A DNA stretch of 9,251 bases from contig JADFJY010000041.1 in the NCBI GenBank assembly GCA_022565935.1, positions 1 to 9,251 of the forward strand. The letters are read 5' to 3'. The notes beneath the pieces are model-generated. The model was not told the DNA's origin, ran no database searches, and worked only from the letters and a program-made list of their open reading frames with translations. Position numbers and translations under genes: made by a program. This DNA comes from Nitrososphaerota archaeon. Its GTDB lineage: Archaea; Thermoproteota; Nitrososphaeria; Nitrososphaerales; Nitrosopumilaceae. Numbering within the stretch: the first letter of the stretch is position 1; each line of letters opens with the position of its first letter. Below, one piece after another: positions 1 to 5,381 of this stretch.

Positions 1-1
1 A

Positions 2-313
2 TCAATTTAGATAAGTATCCATTTTTTCGAGACTGTTAATGGCAGCATCAAAGTTTTCACTATTTTCAACAATTGTGCTAAGTTTGTCAGAATTGGCAGC
101 AAGAAAATATTTTCCATCATTGGATTTTTTAAAAATAAATTCATTCTCTATCAAATAAGAGAGTCGTTCAAGAACCTCAGATTCAGATATGGAGACTTTT
201 TGAGCTAAAAATGAACATTCTTTTTCACCATCTTCAAGTTCTGCCAATATTGAAGATGTTATAGGATCAAACATACAATCTACGACTTTTTCTCTATCAA
301 ATGTTTCATCCAT
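2..313 (-). CDS. Small winged-helix DNA-binding domain protein
   Basis: This complete 103-aa protein starts at an ATG (311-313 on the minus strand) and ends with TGA at 2-4. I do not recognise the exact family. Residues about 15-72 read as a winged helix-turn-helix of the ArsR/MarR-like kind: a helix after FDP (16-18), a helix around SFLAQKV (34-40), a recognition helix SESEVLERLSYLIEN (43-57), then a beta-wing FIFKKSNDGKYFL (59-71). The last 30 residues are acidic and probably helical, perhaps for dimerisation. There is no obvious ligand or metal site, with only two cysteines (13 and 33). It is divergent from the small Cys-rich ORF at 401-553, with a TATA-like box about 28 bp ahead of its ATG. 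A transcription regulator is the likely role, but its target is unknown and autoregulation is only a guess. Confidence 0.8.
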   Translation of the reverse strand: MDETFDREKVVDCMFDPITSSILAELEDGEKECSFLAQKVSISESEVLERLSYLIENEFIFKKSNDGKYFLAANSDKLSTIVENSENFDAAINSLEKMDTYLN

Positions 314-335
314 TTATCTCAATTAGTAAAGTTGT

Positions 336-346
336 AAATTTATAAC
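336..346 (-). promoter_or_regulatory. TATA-box (box A) candidate for the winged-helix gene
   Basis: Read on the minus strand this is GTTATAAATTT, centred about 28 bp upstream of the ATG at 313. That is the spacing expected for an archaeal TATA box driving a leaderless or near-leaderless transcript. The core is nearly symmetric (TTTATAAC on the plus strand), so it might also serve the divergent ORF at 401 with a leader of about 30 nt. The assignment rests on position and composition alone. Confidence 0.5.
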
Positions 347-400
347 TTTTCATACAAATCACGCCAATAAGATAATTAGGAAAAAGATACATAGAGAATC

Positions 401-553
401 ATGCAAAAACTTTGCAGCAAAGATTCATCTGGAAAAGGGGAACATTGTTTTTGTATAGATATTGATGCCCAGCGAGGAGTCAAAAAATGCTGTAAATGTA
501 ATCAATGGAATGTTCAAGGTAATGACTGGACAGAAGATGTAGACTTCAGATAA
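401..553 (+). CDS. 50-aa cysteine-rich small protein, putative metal binder
   Basis: A short ORF runs from ATG (401) to TAA (551-553), with an in-frame stop TAG at 392-394 fixing the ATG as the only start. The product has six cysteines in 50 residues: Cys5, then HCFC (15-18) and KCCKC (29-33), plus two tryptophans and an acidic C-terminus (TEDVDFR). The CxC and CCxC clusters separated by about 11 residues suggest a small zinc-ribbon-like or other metal-binding fold. I do not recognise the family. It sits alone between the divergent winged-helix gene and rps13, and a T-rich tract follows the stop. No Shine-Dalgarno is evident. Clustered Cys and Trp codons, rare in random A/T-rich frames, are the main argument that it is real. 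The alternative is a chance ORF in a roughly 360-bp gap. Confidence 0.55.
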   Translation: MQKLCSKDSSGKGEHCFCIDIDAQRGVKKCCKCNQWNVQGNDWTEDVDFR

Positions 554-565
554 TTTGAAAAAATG

Positions 566-575
566 TTTTATTTTT
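566..575 (+). terminator. T-rich tract, possible archaeal terminator
   Basis: Thirteen bases past the stop of the Cys-rich ORF lie two oligo-T runs, four T then five T, separated by one A. Archaeal RNA polymerase commonly terminates at U-rich tracts without a hairpin. No stem-loop is seen. The assignment is weak because the surrounding DNA is generally A/T-rich. Confidence 0.3.
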
Positions 576-619
576 GTGACTAGAATAAAAAATCATCAAA
601 AAAAAAATTTGAAAAATCA

Positions 620-637
620 CCTAGTTTGACGCCTAGT
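620..637 (+). repeat. Direct repeat CCTAGT x2 upstream of the rps13 promoter
   Basis: CCTAGT occurs at 620-625 and again at 632-637, a 12-bp period, just upstream of the TATA-like box at 642-649. The position, immediately before the BRE/TATA region, could suit a regulator binding site. A hexamer repeated twice can also arise by chance. Confidence 0.35.
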
Positions 638-641
638 ATGG

Positions 642-649
642 TTTTTATC
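642..649 (+). promoter_or_regulatory. TATA-box candidate for rps13-rps4
   Basis: TTTTTATC is centred about 29 bp ahead of the TTG at 675, ideal for a leaderless archaeal start, but only about 20 bp ahead of the alternative TTG at 666. The box therefore supports both a promoter here and the downstream start codon. A very similar string lies at 6088-6095, ahead of the binding-protein gene. Confidence 0.5.
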
Positions 650-674
650 GGGGTTTCTTTGAATTTTGGAATAC

Positions 675-1277
675 TTGAGTAGTCAAGAATACAAACATAT
701 TGTAAGGATTGTGGGTAATGATATCCCAGGTGAGCGAAAGTCACTTGTAGGATTGACCCAGATCAAGGGTATTGGGTATAACTTTGCTACAGCAATTCTT
801 GATACTTTAAAAATTAATTCAAATTCCAATATGGGTAACCTTACTGATGATAATATCAAAGCAATTGAAAAATTAATTTTAGATCCAATTGGAGCAAATT
901 TTCCAACATGGTTTCTTAACAGAAATAAAGATTTTGAAACGGGAAAAAATTTACATTTGTTAACATCAGATATTCCATTTACATTAAGAAATGATATTGA
1001 AAGAGAAAGAATAACTGCAAGTTGGAGAGCTTATCGTCATCTAAGTGGTTTAAAAGTTAGAGGACAGAGAACTAGAACTTCTGGAAGAAAAGGTGGAGCA
1101 GTTGGTGTTGCTAAAGGTGGACTAGCAGCTCCAGTAAAGAAAGGAGATCCAGGAGCTCCAGCAGCTGCTAAAACAGATACAGCAGATGCAGCAGCTACTA
1201 CAGCAGATGCAGCAACAGAAAAGAAAGAAGCTCCAACAACAGAAAAGAAAGAAGCTCCAGCGGGGAAAAAGAAATAG
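675..1277 (+). CDS. rps13: 30S ribosomal protein uS13 (S13p/S18e) with extended C-terminal tail
   Basis: Small-subunit protein at the head of the 30S, contacting 16S rRNA, the P-site tRNA and the 50S bridge. The first ~145 residues match archaeal S13: an N-terminal SSQEYKHIVRIVGNDIPGERK, the helix-two-turns-helix region LTQIKGIGYNFATAIL, and the C-terminal signature LKVRGQRTRTSGRKGG. No ATG is available. TTG codons at 666 and 675 are in frame, with an in-frame TGA at 660-662. I chose 675 (200 aa) because archaeal S13 usually begins shortly before this region and the TATA-like box at 642-649 lies about 29 bp upstream; 666 would give 203 aa. After the signature comes a ~50-residue Ala/Lys/Glu/Thr tail with internal repeats (EKKEAP twice), making the protein longer than the usual ~150 aa. 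It heads a unit with rps4, whose ATG lies 9 bp after its stop. Confidence 0.95.
   Translation: MSSQEYKHIVRIVGNDIPGERKSLVGLTQIKGIGYNFATAILDTLKINSNSNMGNLTDDNIKAIEKLILDPIGANFPTWFLNRNKDFETGKNLHLLTSDIPFTLRNDIERERITASWRAYRHLSGLKVRGQRTRTSGRKGGAVGVAKGGLAAPVKKGDPGAPAAAKTDTADAAATTADAATEKKEAPTTEKKEAPAGKKK
1179..1214 (+). repeat. 15-bp direct repeat, period 21, in the rps13 tail
   Basis: The string acagcagatgcagca occurs exactly at 1179-1193 and 1200-1214. The period is 21 bp (7 codons), so the reading frame is kept and both copies encode the same Thr-Ala-Asp-Ala-Ala run. It lies in the low-complexity C-terminal extension, consistent with growth by slippage or unequal exchange. Confidence 0.85.
1213..1259 (+). 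repeat. 23-bp tandem repeat, period 24, encoding EKKEAP in the rps13 tail
   Basis: Positions 1213-1235 and 1237-1259 are identical over 23 bp. The 24-bp period is 8 codons and encodes (T)EKKEAP followed by TT or AG. Perfect nucleotide identity, not just similar protein, points to a recent duplication or copy-number change. Confidence 0.85.
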
Positions 1278-1280
1278 GTG
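1277..1280 (+). promoter_or_regulatory. Shine-Dalgarno GGTG for rps4, overlapping the rps13 stop
   Basis: GGTG, complementary to the CACC of the archaeal 16S rRNA 3' end, lies 6 nt before the ATG at 1287 and shares a G with the rps13 TAG stop. It fits translation of rps4 as the internal, leadered cistron of a two-gene transcript, unlike the apparently leaderless first genes in this window. Confidence 0.5.
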
Positions 1281-1286
1281 TAATAA

Positions 1287-1913
1287 ATGGGAGACCCAAA
1301 ATTACCACGAAGAGTTTGGAAAAAACCAAAGAGACCTCTTAATTATGAACTGAAGATGGAAGAGCTAAAAACTGTTGGTACGTTTGGATTGAGAACTAAA
1401 AGAGAATTGTGGAAAGCACATACTGAGTTATCACGTGTAAGACATCAAGCAAGATCATTACTTGCATTAAGACAAGAAGTTAGAGAAGAAAAAGAACCAA
1501 TCTTAATGAAATCACTTGCTAGAATAGGACTAGTAAGTAGTGATGCAACATTAGATGATGTACTTAATCTAAATGTAGATAATTTACTTTCACGCAGATT
1601 ACAAACTATTGTTTCAAAGAAACTGGGATTCAAAACACCATATCAAGCAAGACAAGCAGTTATTCATGGACACATTATGATTGGAGACAGAAAAATAGAC
1701 ATTCCATCATACACAGTTACAGTAGGTGAAGAAGACAATATTCATTTTACACCTGAATCCAAGATTCCAGAAATGTTAGAAAAAACAAAATCAGAGCAGG
1801 TAGTTGAAAAACCAGTTGAAGAAGAAAATGAAACACCTGCTGAAGAAGTAAAGACACCTGCTGAAGAAGCACCAAAAGATGCAAGTTCTTCAACAGAACA
1901 ATCAAAAAAATAG
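1287..1913 (+). CDS. rps4: 30S ribosomal protein uS4 (S4p/S9e)
   Basis: Primary 16S rRNA-binding assembly protein of the small subunit body, 208 aa. The N-terminus GDPKLPRRVWKKPKRPL is typical of archaeal/eukaryotic S4 (S9e), followed by a basic helical region (20-70) including ELSRVRHQARSLL. The S4 RNA-binding domain spans about 101-165: LSRRLQTIV (101-109), then ARQAVIHGHIMIGDRKIDIPSY (121-142). From about 166 a Glu/Pro/Thr/Lys-rich acidic tail is added, including a duplicated TPAEE. The ATG at 1287 has a GGTG Shine-Dalgarno 6 nt upstream, and the gene is 9 bp from rps13, so cotranscription is likely. In many archaea rps11 follows rps4; here glmS does instead. Confidence 0.96.
   Translation: MGDPKLPRRVWKKPKRPLNYELKMEELKTVGTFGLRTKRELWKAHTELSRVRHQARSLLALRQEVREEKEPILMKSLARIGLVSSDATLDDVLNLNVDNLLSRRLQTIVSKKLGFKTPYQARQAVIHGHIMIGDRKIDIPSYTVTVGEEDNIHFTPESKIPEMLEKTKSEQVVEKPVEEENETPAEEVKTPAEEAPKDASSSTEQSKK
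1833..1869 (+). repeat. 16-bp direct repeat, period 21, in the rps4 tail
   Basis: The string acacctgctgaagaag occurs exactly at 1833-1848 and 1854-1869. The 21-bp period preserves the frame and duplicates Thr-Pro-Ala-Glu-Glu in the acidic C-terminal extension. It parallels the in-frame repeats found in the neighbouring rps13 tail. Confidence 0.8.
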
Positions 1914-1922
1914 GCTTACCAG

Positions 1923-1928
1923 TAAATA
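1923..1928 (+). promoter_or_regulatory. Weak TATA-like box upstream of glmS
   Basis: TAAATA is centred about 27 bp before the glmS ATG in the 39-bp gap after rps4, and no Shine-Dalgarno precedes that ATG. This combination suggests that glmS can start from its own leaderless promoter. Read-through from rps4 is equally possible, and the box is unremarkable in such A/T-rich DNA. Confidence 0.35.
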
Positions 1929-1952
1929 ACCCCAATTATCAAAGAGAATAAC

Positions 1953-3713
1953 ATGTGTTCAATTATTGGCTACATAGGAAAGAAAATTGCATCCCCTATC
2001 ATTGTAAATGGATTAAAAAGAATGGAATATCGGGGATACGATAGTGTTGGGGTTGCAACAGAATCAGAAAATCAAATTGAATTAAAGAAAGGAATTGGAA
2101 AAGTTAACGAAGTAAATTTAAAAATTCATCTAGACAAACTCCCAGGAAAAATAGGTATTGGTCATACTAGATGGGCAACTCATGGAAAAGTTACTGATGT
2201 TAATGCACATCCACATCCAAGTAATTCTGGAAAAATTGCAATAGTACATAATGGAATAATAGAAAATTTTGAAGAATTAAAAAAACAATTAGAAAATGAA
2301 GGATACAGTTTCAAAAGTGAAACAGACAGTGAAGTTATTGCAAATTTGCTTCAAAAAAATTATGAGTTAACGGGAGATGTTAAAGAGACAATTTTGAAAA
2401 CAGTCTCAAAACTGAAAGGACATTTTTCATTTGTTGCAATGTTTGAAAATGGTCAACTTGCAGCTGCAAGATTTCATGAACCATTAATCATAGGAATTGG
2501 GAAAGATGATTTCTTTTTATCAAGTGATGTTTTGGGATTCATTGAATATACAGATGATGCAATCTATATGGAAAATGGAAATTTTGTTATTTTAGATAAA
2601 AATAAGTTTCAGATTTTTGATTTTAATGGTGAACATGTAAAATATGTAATTACAAAAGTTTCAAAAGAATTTGGAGATGCATACAAGGGAGATTATGCAC
2701 ATTTTACATTAAAAGAAATTTTTGAACAACATGAAACAATTTTGAAAGCTGGAGAAAAAACACCAGATGCAATTGAAAAAACAGCAGACTATATCAGACA
2801 TGCAAAAAACATCTACATAACAGGTAGTGGTACAAGTTACAATTCAGCACTAATTGCAAAGCAAATTTTCTCAAAATATGCAAAAATCAAGGCTGAGACA
2901 ATTATATCAAGTGAACTCCAATTCGCACCAGACAGTATTGAAGAAAATTCTATTCTAATTGCAATATCTCAAAGTGGGGAAAGTGCTGATGTTTTAGATG
3001 CAGTGAGAATTGCAAAAGAAGCAAATTGTAAGATAATATCTATTGTCAATTTGCTCACATCATCACTTGCACGTGAATCAGATATAGTGATTGGTATGAA
3101 TTGTGGACCTGAAATTGGGGTTGCCGCAACAAAAAGTTTCACATCACAACTAGTAATAATCTACAAAATTGTACAAAAATTAAGTAACAATGACATTACA
3201 ATTAATTTTGAAAAGTTTTCTGAATCAATTTTAAAAATATTAGAGAACCCAAAAAAAATTCAACAGATTGCAAAGGAATTAAAGGATATTTCAGATATTT
3301 ACATTTTAGGTAGAGGAATAAATTATCCTATTGCAATAGAAGCTGCTTTAAAATTAAAAGAGTTAACATACATTCATGCAGAAGGAATTCCAGGAGGAGA
3401 ATTAAAACATGGACCTCTTGCATTAATGGATTCCAATGTATTTGTGATTGTTTTTAATCCAAATGATTCAACTTATTCAGATATGCTAACAAGTGCTAGA
3501 GAGATCAAAGCCCGTAATGCAAAAATTATTGGGATTTCAGATATAGAAAGTGATGTGTATGATTATTGGATAGAAATTCCAAAAATAGATGAAGTGTTAT
3601 ATCCAATTTCAGAAATTATTCCAATACAGTTGTTATCTTACTATGCAGCACTTGAAAAAAATACAGACCCAGATTATCCTAGAAATCTAGCAAAATCAGT
3701 TACAGTGAAGTAA
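1953..3713 (+). CDS. glmS: Glutamine-fructose-6-phosphate aminotransferase (isomerizing)
   Basis: Makes glucosamine 6-phosphate from fructose 6-phosphate and glutamine, the first step to UDP-GlcNAc and surface or protein glycans; cytoplasmic. At 586 aa it is full length and near the usual ~600. The N-terminal class-II glutaminase domain (about 2-220) begins MCSIIGYIG, so Cys2 becomes the N-terminal nucleophile after Met removal. It carries HTRWATHG (71-78), VHNGIIENF (98-106) and ETDSE (123-127). Two SIS sugar-isomerase domains follow: TGSGTSYNSALIA (290-302), AISQSGESADVLDA (337-350) and CGPEIGVAATKSFTSQ (384-399) in the first; EGIPGGELKHGPLALMD (477-493) and the C-terminal PRNLAKSVTVK (576-586) in the second. 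All expected catalytic motifs are present. The gene follows rps4 by 39 bp and converges on the cobT-like gene, with a 14-bp overlap of the two 3' ends. Confidence 0.97.
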   Translation: MCSIIGYIGKKIASPIIVNGLKRMEYRGYDSVGVATESENQIELKKGIGKVNEVNLKIHLDKLPGKIGIGHTRWATHGKVTDVNAHPHPSNSGKIAIVHNGIIENFEELKKQLENEGYSFKSETDSEVIANLLQKNYELTGDVKETILKTVSKLKGHFSFVAMFENGQLAAARFHEPLIIGIGKDDFFLSSDVLGFIEYTDDAIYMENGNFVILDKNKFQIFDFNGEHVKYVITKVSKEFGDAYKGDYAHFTLKEIFEQHETILKAGEKTPDAIEKTADYIRHAKNIYITGSGTSYNSALIAKQIFSKYAKIKAETIISSELQFAPDSIEENSILIAISQSGESADVLDAVRIAKEANCKIISIVNLLTSSLARESDIVIGMNCGPEIGVAATKSFTSQLVIIYKIVQKLSNNDITINFEKFSESILKILENPKKIQQIAKELKDISDIYILGRGINYPIAIEAALKLKELTYIHAEGIPGGELKHGPLALMDSNVFVIVFNPNDSTYSDMLTSAREIKARNAKIIGISDIESDVYDYWIEIPKIDEVLYPISEIIPIQLLSYYAALEKNTDPDYPRNLAKSVTVK

Positions 3714-4773
3714 ATAATCTGTGATATTCTTTTTCTACCATCTCTAAAAATTCTGCAGAATTGTTTCCTGTTTTGAGCATGGATGAAATAATACTACCAC
3801 CTGCACCCACACCTTCTTTTGCAAATCCTTCTGAAAATGCCCTTAAACCAGAATATTGTGAATTTTTCAAACCAGGGTTAACTGAAATTGCAGGAATGTC
3901 AGATATTTCCTTGACCAAGTTCTTGAAATTTGCACTTTCATCACTTGTAATATATGAAGTAGTTCCAATTGCAGTATTTTCTTCATTAAATCCAATTTTT
4001 GATGCAAATGCCAATACAGCAGTCATCTGAGTTCCACCTGCCAACATTACTTTAGAAACATCAGAAGCAGCACTAAGCATTCCAGCAACAAAAGGAATCA
4101 TAGGATCTCCAACTTTTGCAACAATACTGTAAGGATGATCAGAATCAATTCTATCAATTGCAGAATTAACAATTTGATTTTTCAATTCAACAGGATTATT
4201 TGGAATACTAGAACTCACTTTAGCATCAAAACCTAATGCTCGCAATACAGCTAATGCAGTGGTAGTTCCACCAGGAATGCTCTCACCAATTATTAGACAA
4301 TCAGTTAGAGATGCCAGACTTCTTCCTATAATTCTCCCATAATCAATAGCATGAGATACTTGAGAATCAGTCATAGCATCTTGATTTGAAATATTTTTGC
4401 CAAAAGACAATCCTGTTTCAATGAAAGGTAATTGAGGAGAAATTTTACTACCAGCGTTAATTGTGAAATGAGGAATACTTGATGATTCTAAGGCGGTTTT
4501 AGTCAATATACCAGGAGTTGGTTTTCCATCAGGAGTCATTGGAATATTATCAATTGTTTTGCAATATCCATAGTGAAGATATTCTGCATCAGCAGGAGGA
4601 GTAAACTGTATTGAATTCTTGTCTGCACCTGCAAAAGTAATTCCAGGAACTTCACAAGTTTCAGTATATGAAATTACAAGTGAAAAAAGAAATCTTCCTG
4701 ATTTTATAGTTTCAAGGAAATTTTGAGCCTTTTCAATATTACCAAATAGTTCAAAATGTTCCAAAAAATTCAC
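3700..4773 (-). CDS. cobT: Archaeal CobT-family nicotinate-nucleotide:dimethylbenzimidazole phosphoribosyltransferase
   Basis: Resembles the archaeal branch (TIGR00303/UPF0284) of CobT, which transfers the phosphoribosyl group of nicotinate mononucleotide to a base, giving the alpha-ribazole phosphate of the cobalamin lower ligand. The 357 aa fit the family length. Visible motifs are ESIPGGTTTAL (164-174, cf. the Gly-rich substrate loop of CobT), KVGDPMIPFVAGM (220-232), LAGGTQMTAVLA (244-255) and KEGVGAGG (319-326), with Glu320 placed like the catalytic Glu of CobT. The start is GTG at 4771-4773, in a GTGA 4-bp overlap with the stop of the upstream hydrolase, so translational coupling is likely. 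It is the last gene of the nnrE operon and overlaps glmS tail-to-tail by 14 bp. Thaumarchaea are known cobalamin makers, which fits. The base used and the assay activity are inferred from the family; confidence in the family is high, in the exact substrate moderate. Confidence 0.82.
   Translation of the reverse strand: MNFLEHFELFGNIEKAQNFLETIKSGRFLFSLVISYTETCEVPGITFAGADKNSIQFTPPADAEYLHYGYCKTIDNIPMTPDGKPTPGILTKTALESSSIPHFTINAGSKISPQLPFIETGLSFGKNISNQDAMTDSQVSHAIDYGRIIGRSLASLTDCLIIGESIPGGTTTALAVLRALGFDAKVSSSIPNNPVELKNQIVNSAIDRIDSDHPYSIVAKVGDPMIPFVAGMLSAASDVSKVMLAGGTQMTAVLAFASKIGFNEENTAIGTTSYITSDESANFKNLVKEISDIPAISVNPGLKNSQYSGLRAFSEGFAKEGVGAGGSIISSMLKTGNNSAEFLEMVEKEYHRLFTSL
3727..3736 (+). terminator. 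Short pyrimidine tract after glmS, possible terminator
   Basis: TTCTTTTTCT begins 13 nt past the glmS stop and lies inside the oppositely oriented cobT-like coding sequence. A U-rich tract at this point could end the glmS transcript, but there is no hairpin and it is also ordinary antisense of Lys/Glu codons. Confidence 0.2.
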
Positions 4774-5381
4774 TGACCCATCATTTCAACAAACTGTTGT
4801 TCAGTTCGTTTCTGCATTACAGGATTAGTGATTTTTTCTTGTCCAATGGTTGATATTTCAGAAATGCCATAATTGTGACCAGAATACAAAACCAAATCAT
4901 CATCTAAGGAATGGAGAACATCAAAAAGACTATGATAGAGTTCTTTTGCACTTCCTCCAGGTAAATCAATTCTACCACAATTTCCAACAAACAATGTATC
5001 ACCTGAAAAAATTTTACTATCACCTATCAGACAGATACTATCCTTAGAATGTCCAGGTGTATGAAGTACTTTTAATTTTGAATTACCAAATTCAATATAA
5101 TCTCCATTCTTTACTGTTATGTCATGTTTTAATTCAGAAGATTCGTGTTGAATTATAGGAGCTTTGGTTGATTCAGTCATTGCTTCATTTCCTAAGGTGT
5201 GATCAAAATGATGATGTGTGTTTACAATGTATTTTATTTTCAGATTATTTCTTTTTATGATCAGTTCTAATTCAATAAGTTCCCACGATGGATCAATAAT
5301 GATTGCTTCATTTGTATCATCATCTTCAACAATGTATGTAAAGTTCTGCATGTTTCCAACTTGAATTTGATGTACTTTCAT
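4770..5381 (-). CDS. Metallo-beta-lactamase-fold hydrolase, glyoxalase II / persulfide dioxygenase-like
   Basis: A 203-aa cytosolic MBL-fold enzyme. The metal motif THHHFDH (55-61) supplies His56, His58, Asp60 and His61; further ligands are His111 in HTPGHS, Asp128 in FSGDTLF and His169 in YSGHNYG, so both metal sites look complete. The stretch FVGNCGRIDLPGG (131-143) followed by LYHSL is typical of the glyoxalase II, YcbL and ETHE1 (persulfide dioxygenase) clade, which hydrolyses thioesters such as S-lactoyl conjugates or oxidises persulfides. The sequence alone does not decide between these, and the thiol cofactor in such an archaeon is uncertain. Its ATG overlaps the nnrE stop (ATGA, 5378-5381) and its stop overlaps the cobT GTG, placing it in the middle of a three-gene coupled operon. 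There is no signal peptide. Confidence 0.85.
   Translation of the reverse strand: MKVHQIQVGNMQNFTYIVEDDDTNEAIIIDPSWELIELELIIKRNNLKIKYIVNTHHHFDHTLGNEAMTESTKAPIIQHESSELKHDITVKNGDYIEFGNSKLKVLHTPGHSKDSICLIGDSKIFSGDTLFVGNCGRIDLPGGSAKELYHSLFDVLHSLDDDLVLYSGHNYGISEISTIGQEKITNPVMQKRTEQQFVEMMGQ

Noticed and set aside
1179..1259. CRISPR-like or satellite array
   Set aside because: The repeats are only two copies each, in frame, contiguous with coding sequence and lack unique spacers; they are protein-tail repeats.
1445..1633. 62-codon open frame on the minus strand inside rps4
   Set aside because: Antisense of a highly conserved ribosomal gene; low-complexity Ser/Leu product with no domain and no promoter. 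A second one at 1747-1935 is the antisense of the Glu-rich tail.
1914..1952. glmS ribozyme or leader upstream of glmS
   Set aside because: The gap is only 39 bp, far too short for the ribozyme, which is also a bacterial feature.
3761..4030. 89-codon open frame on the plus strand inside the cobT-like gene
   Set aside because: Opposite-strand shadow of a gene with clear family motifs; no start signal or recognisable product.
4850..5047. 65-codon plus-strand frame inside the MBL hydrolase gene
   Set aside because: His/Asn/Tyr-rich product is the complement of the metal-binding coding region; no independent support.
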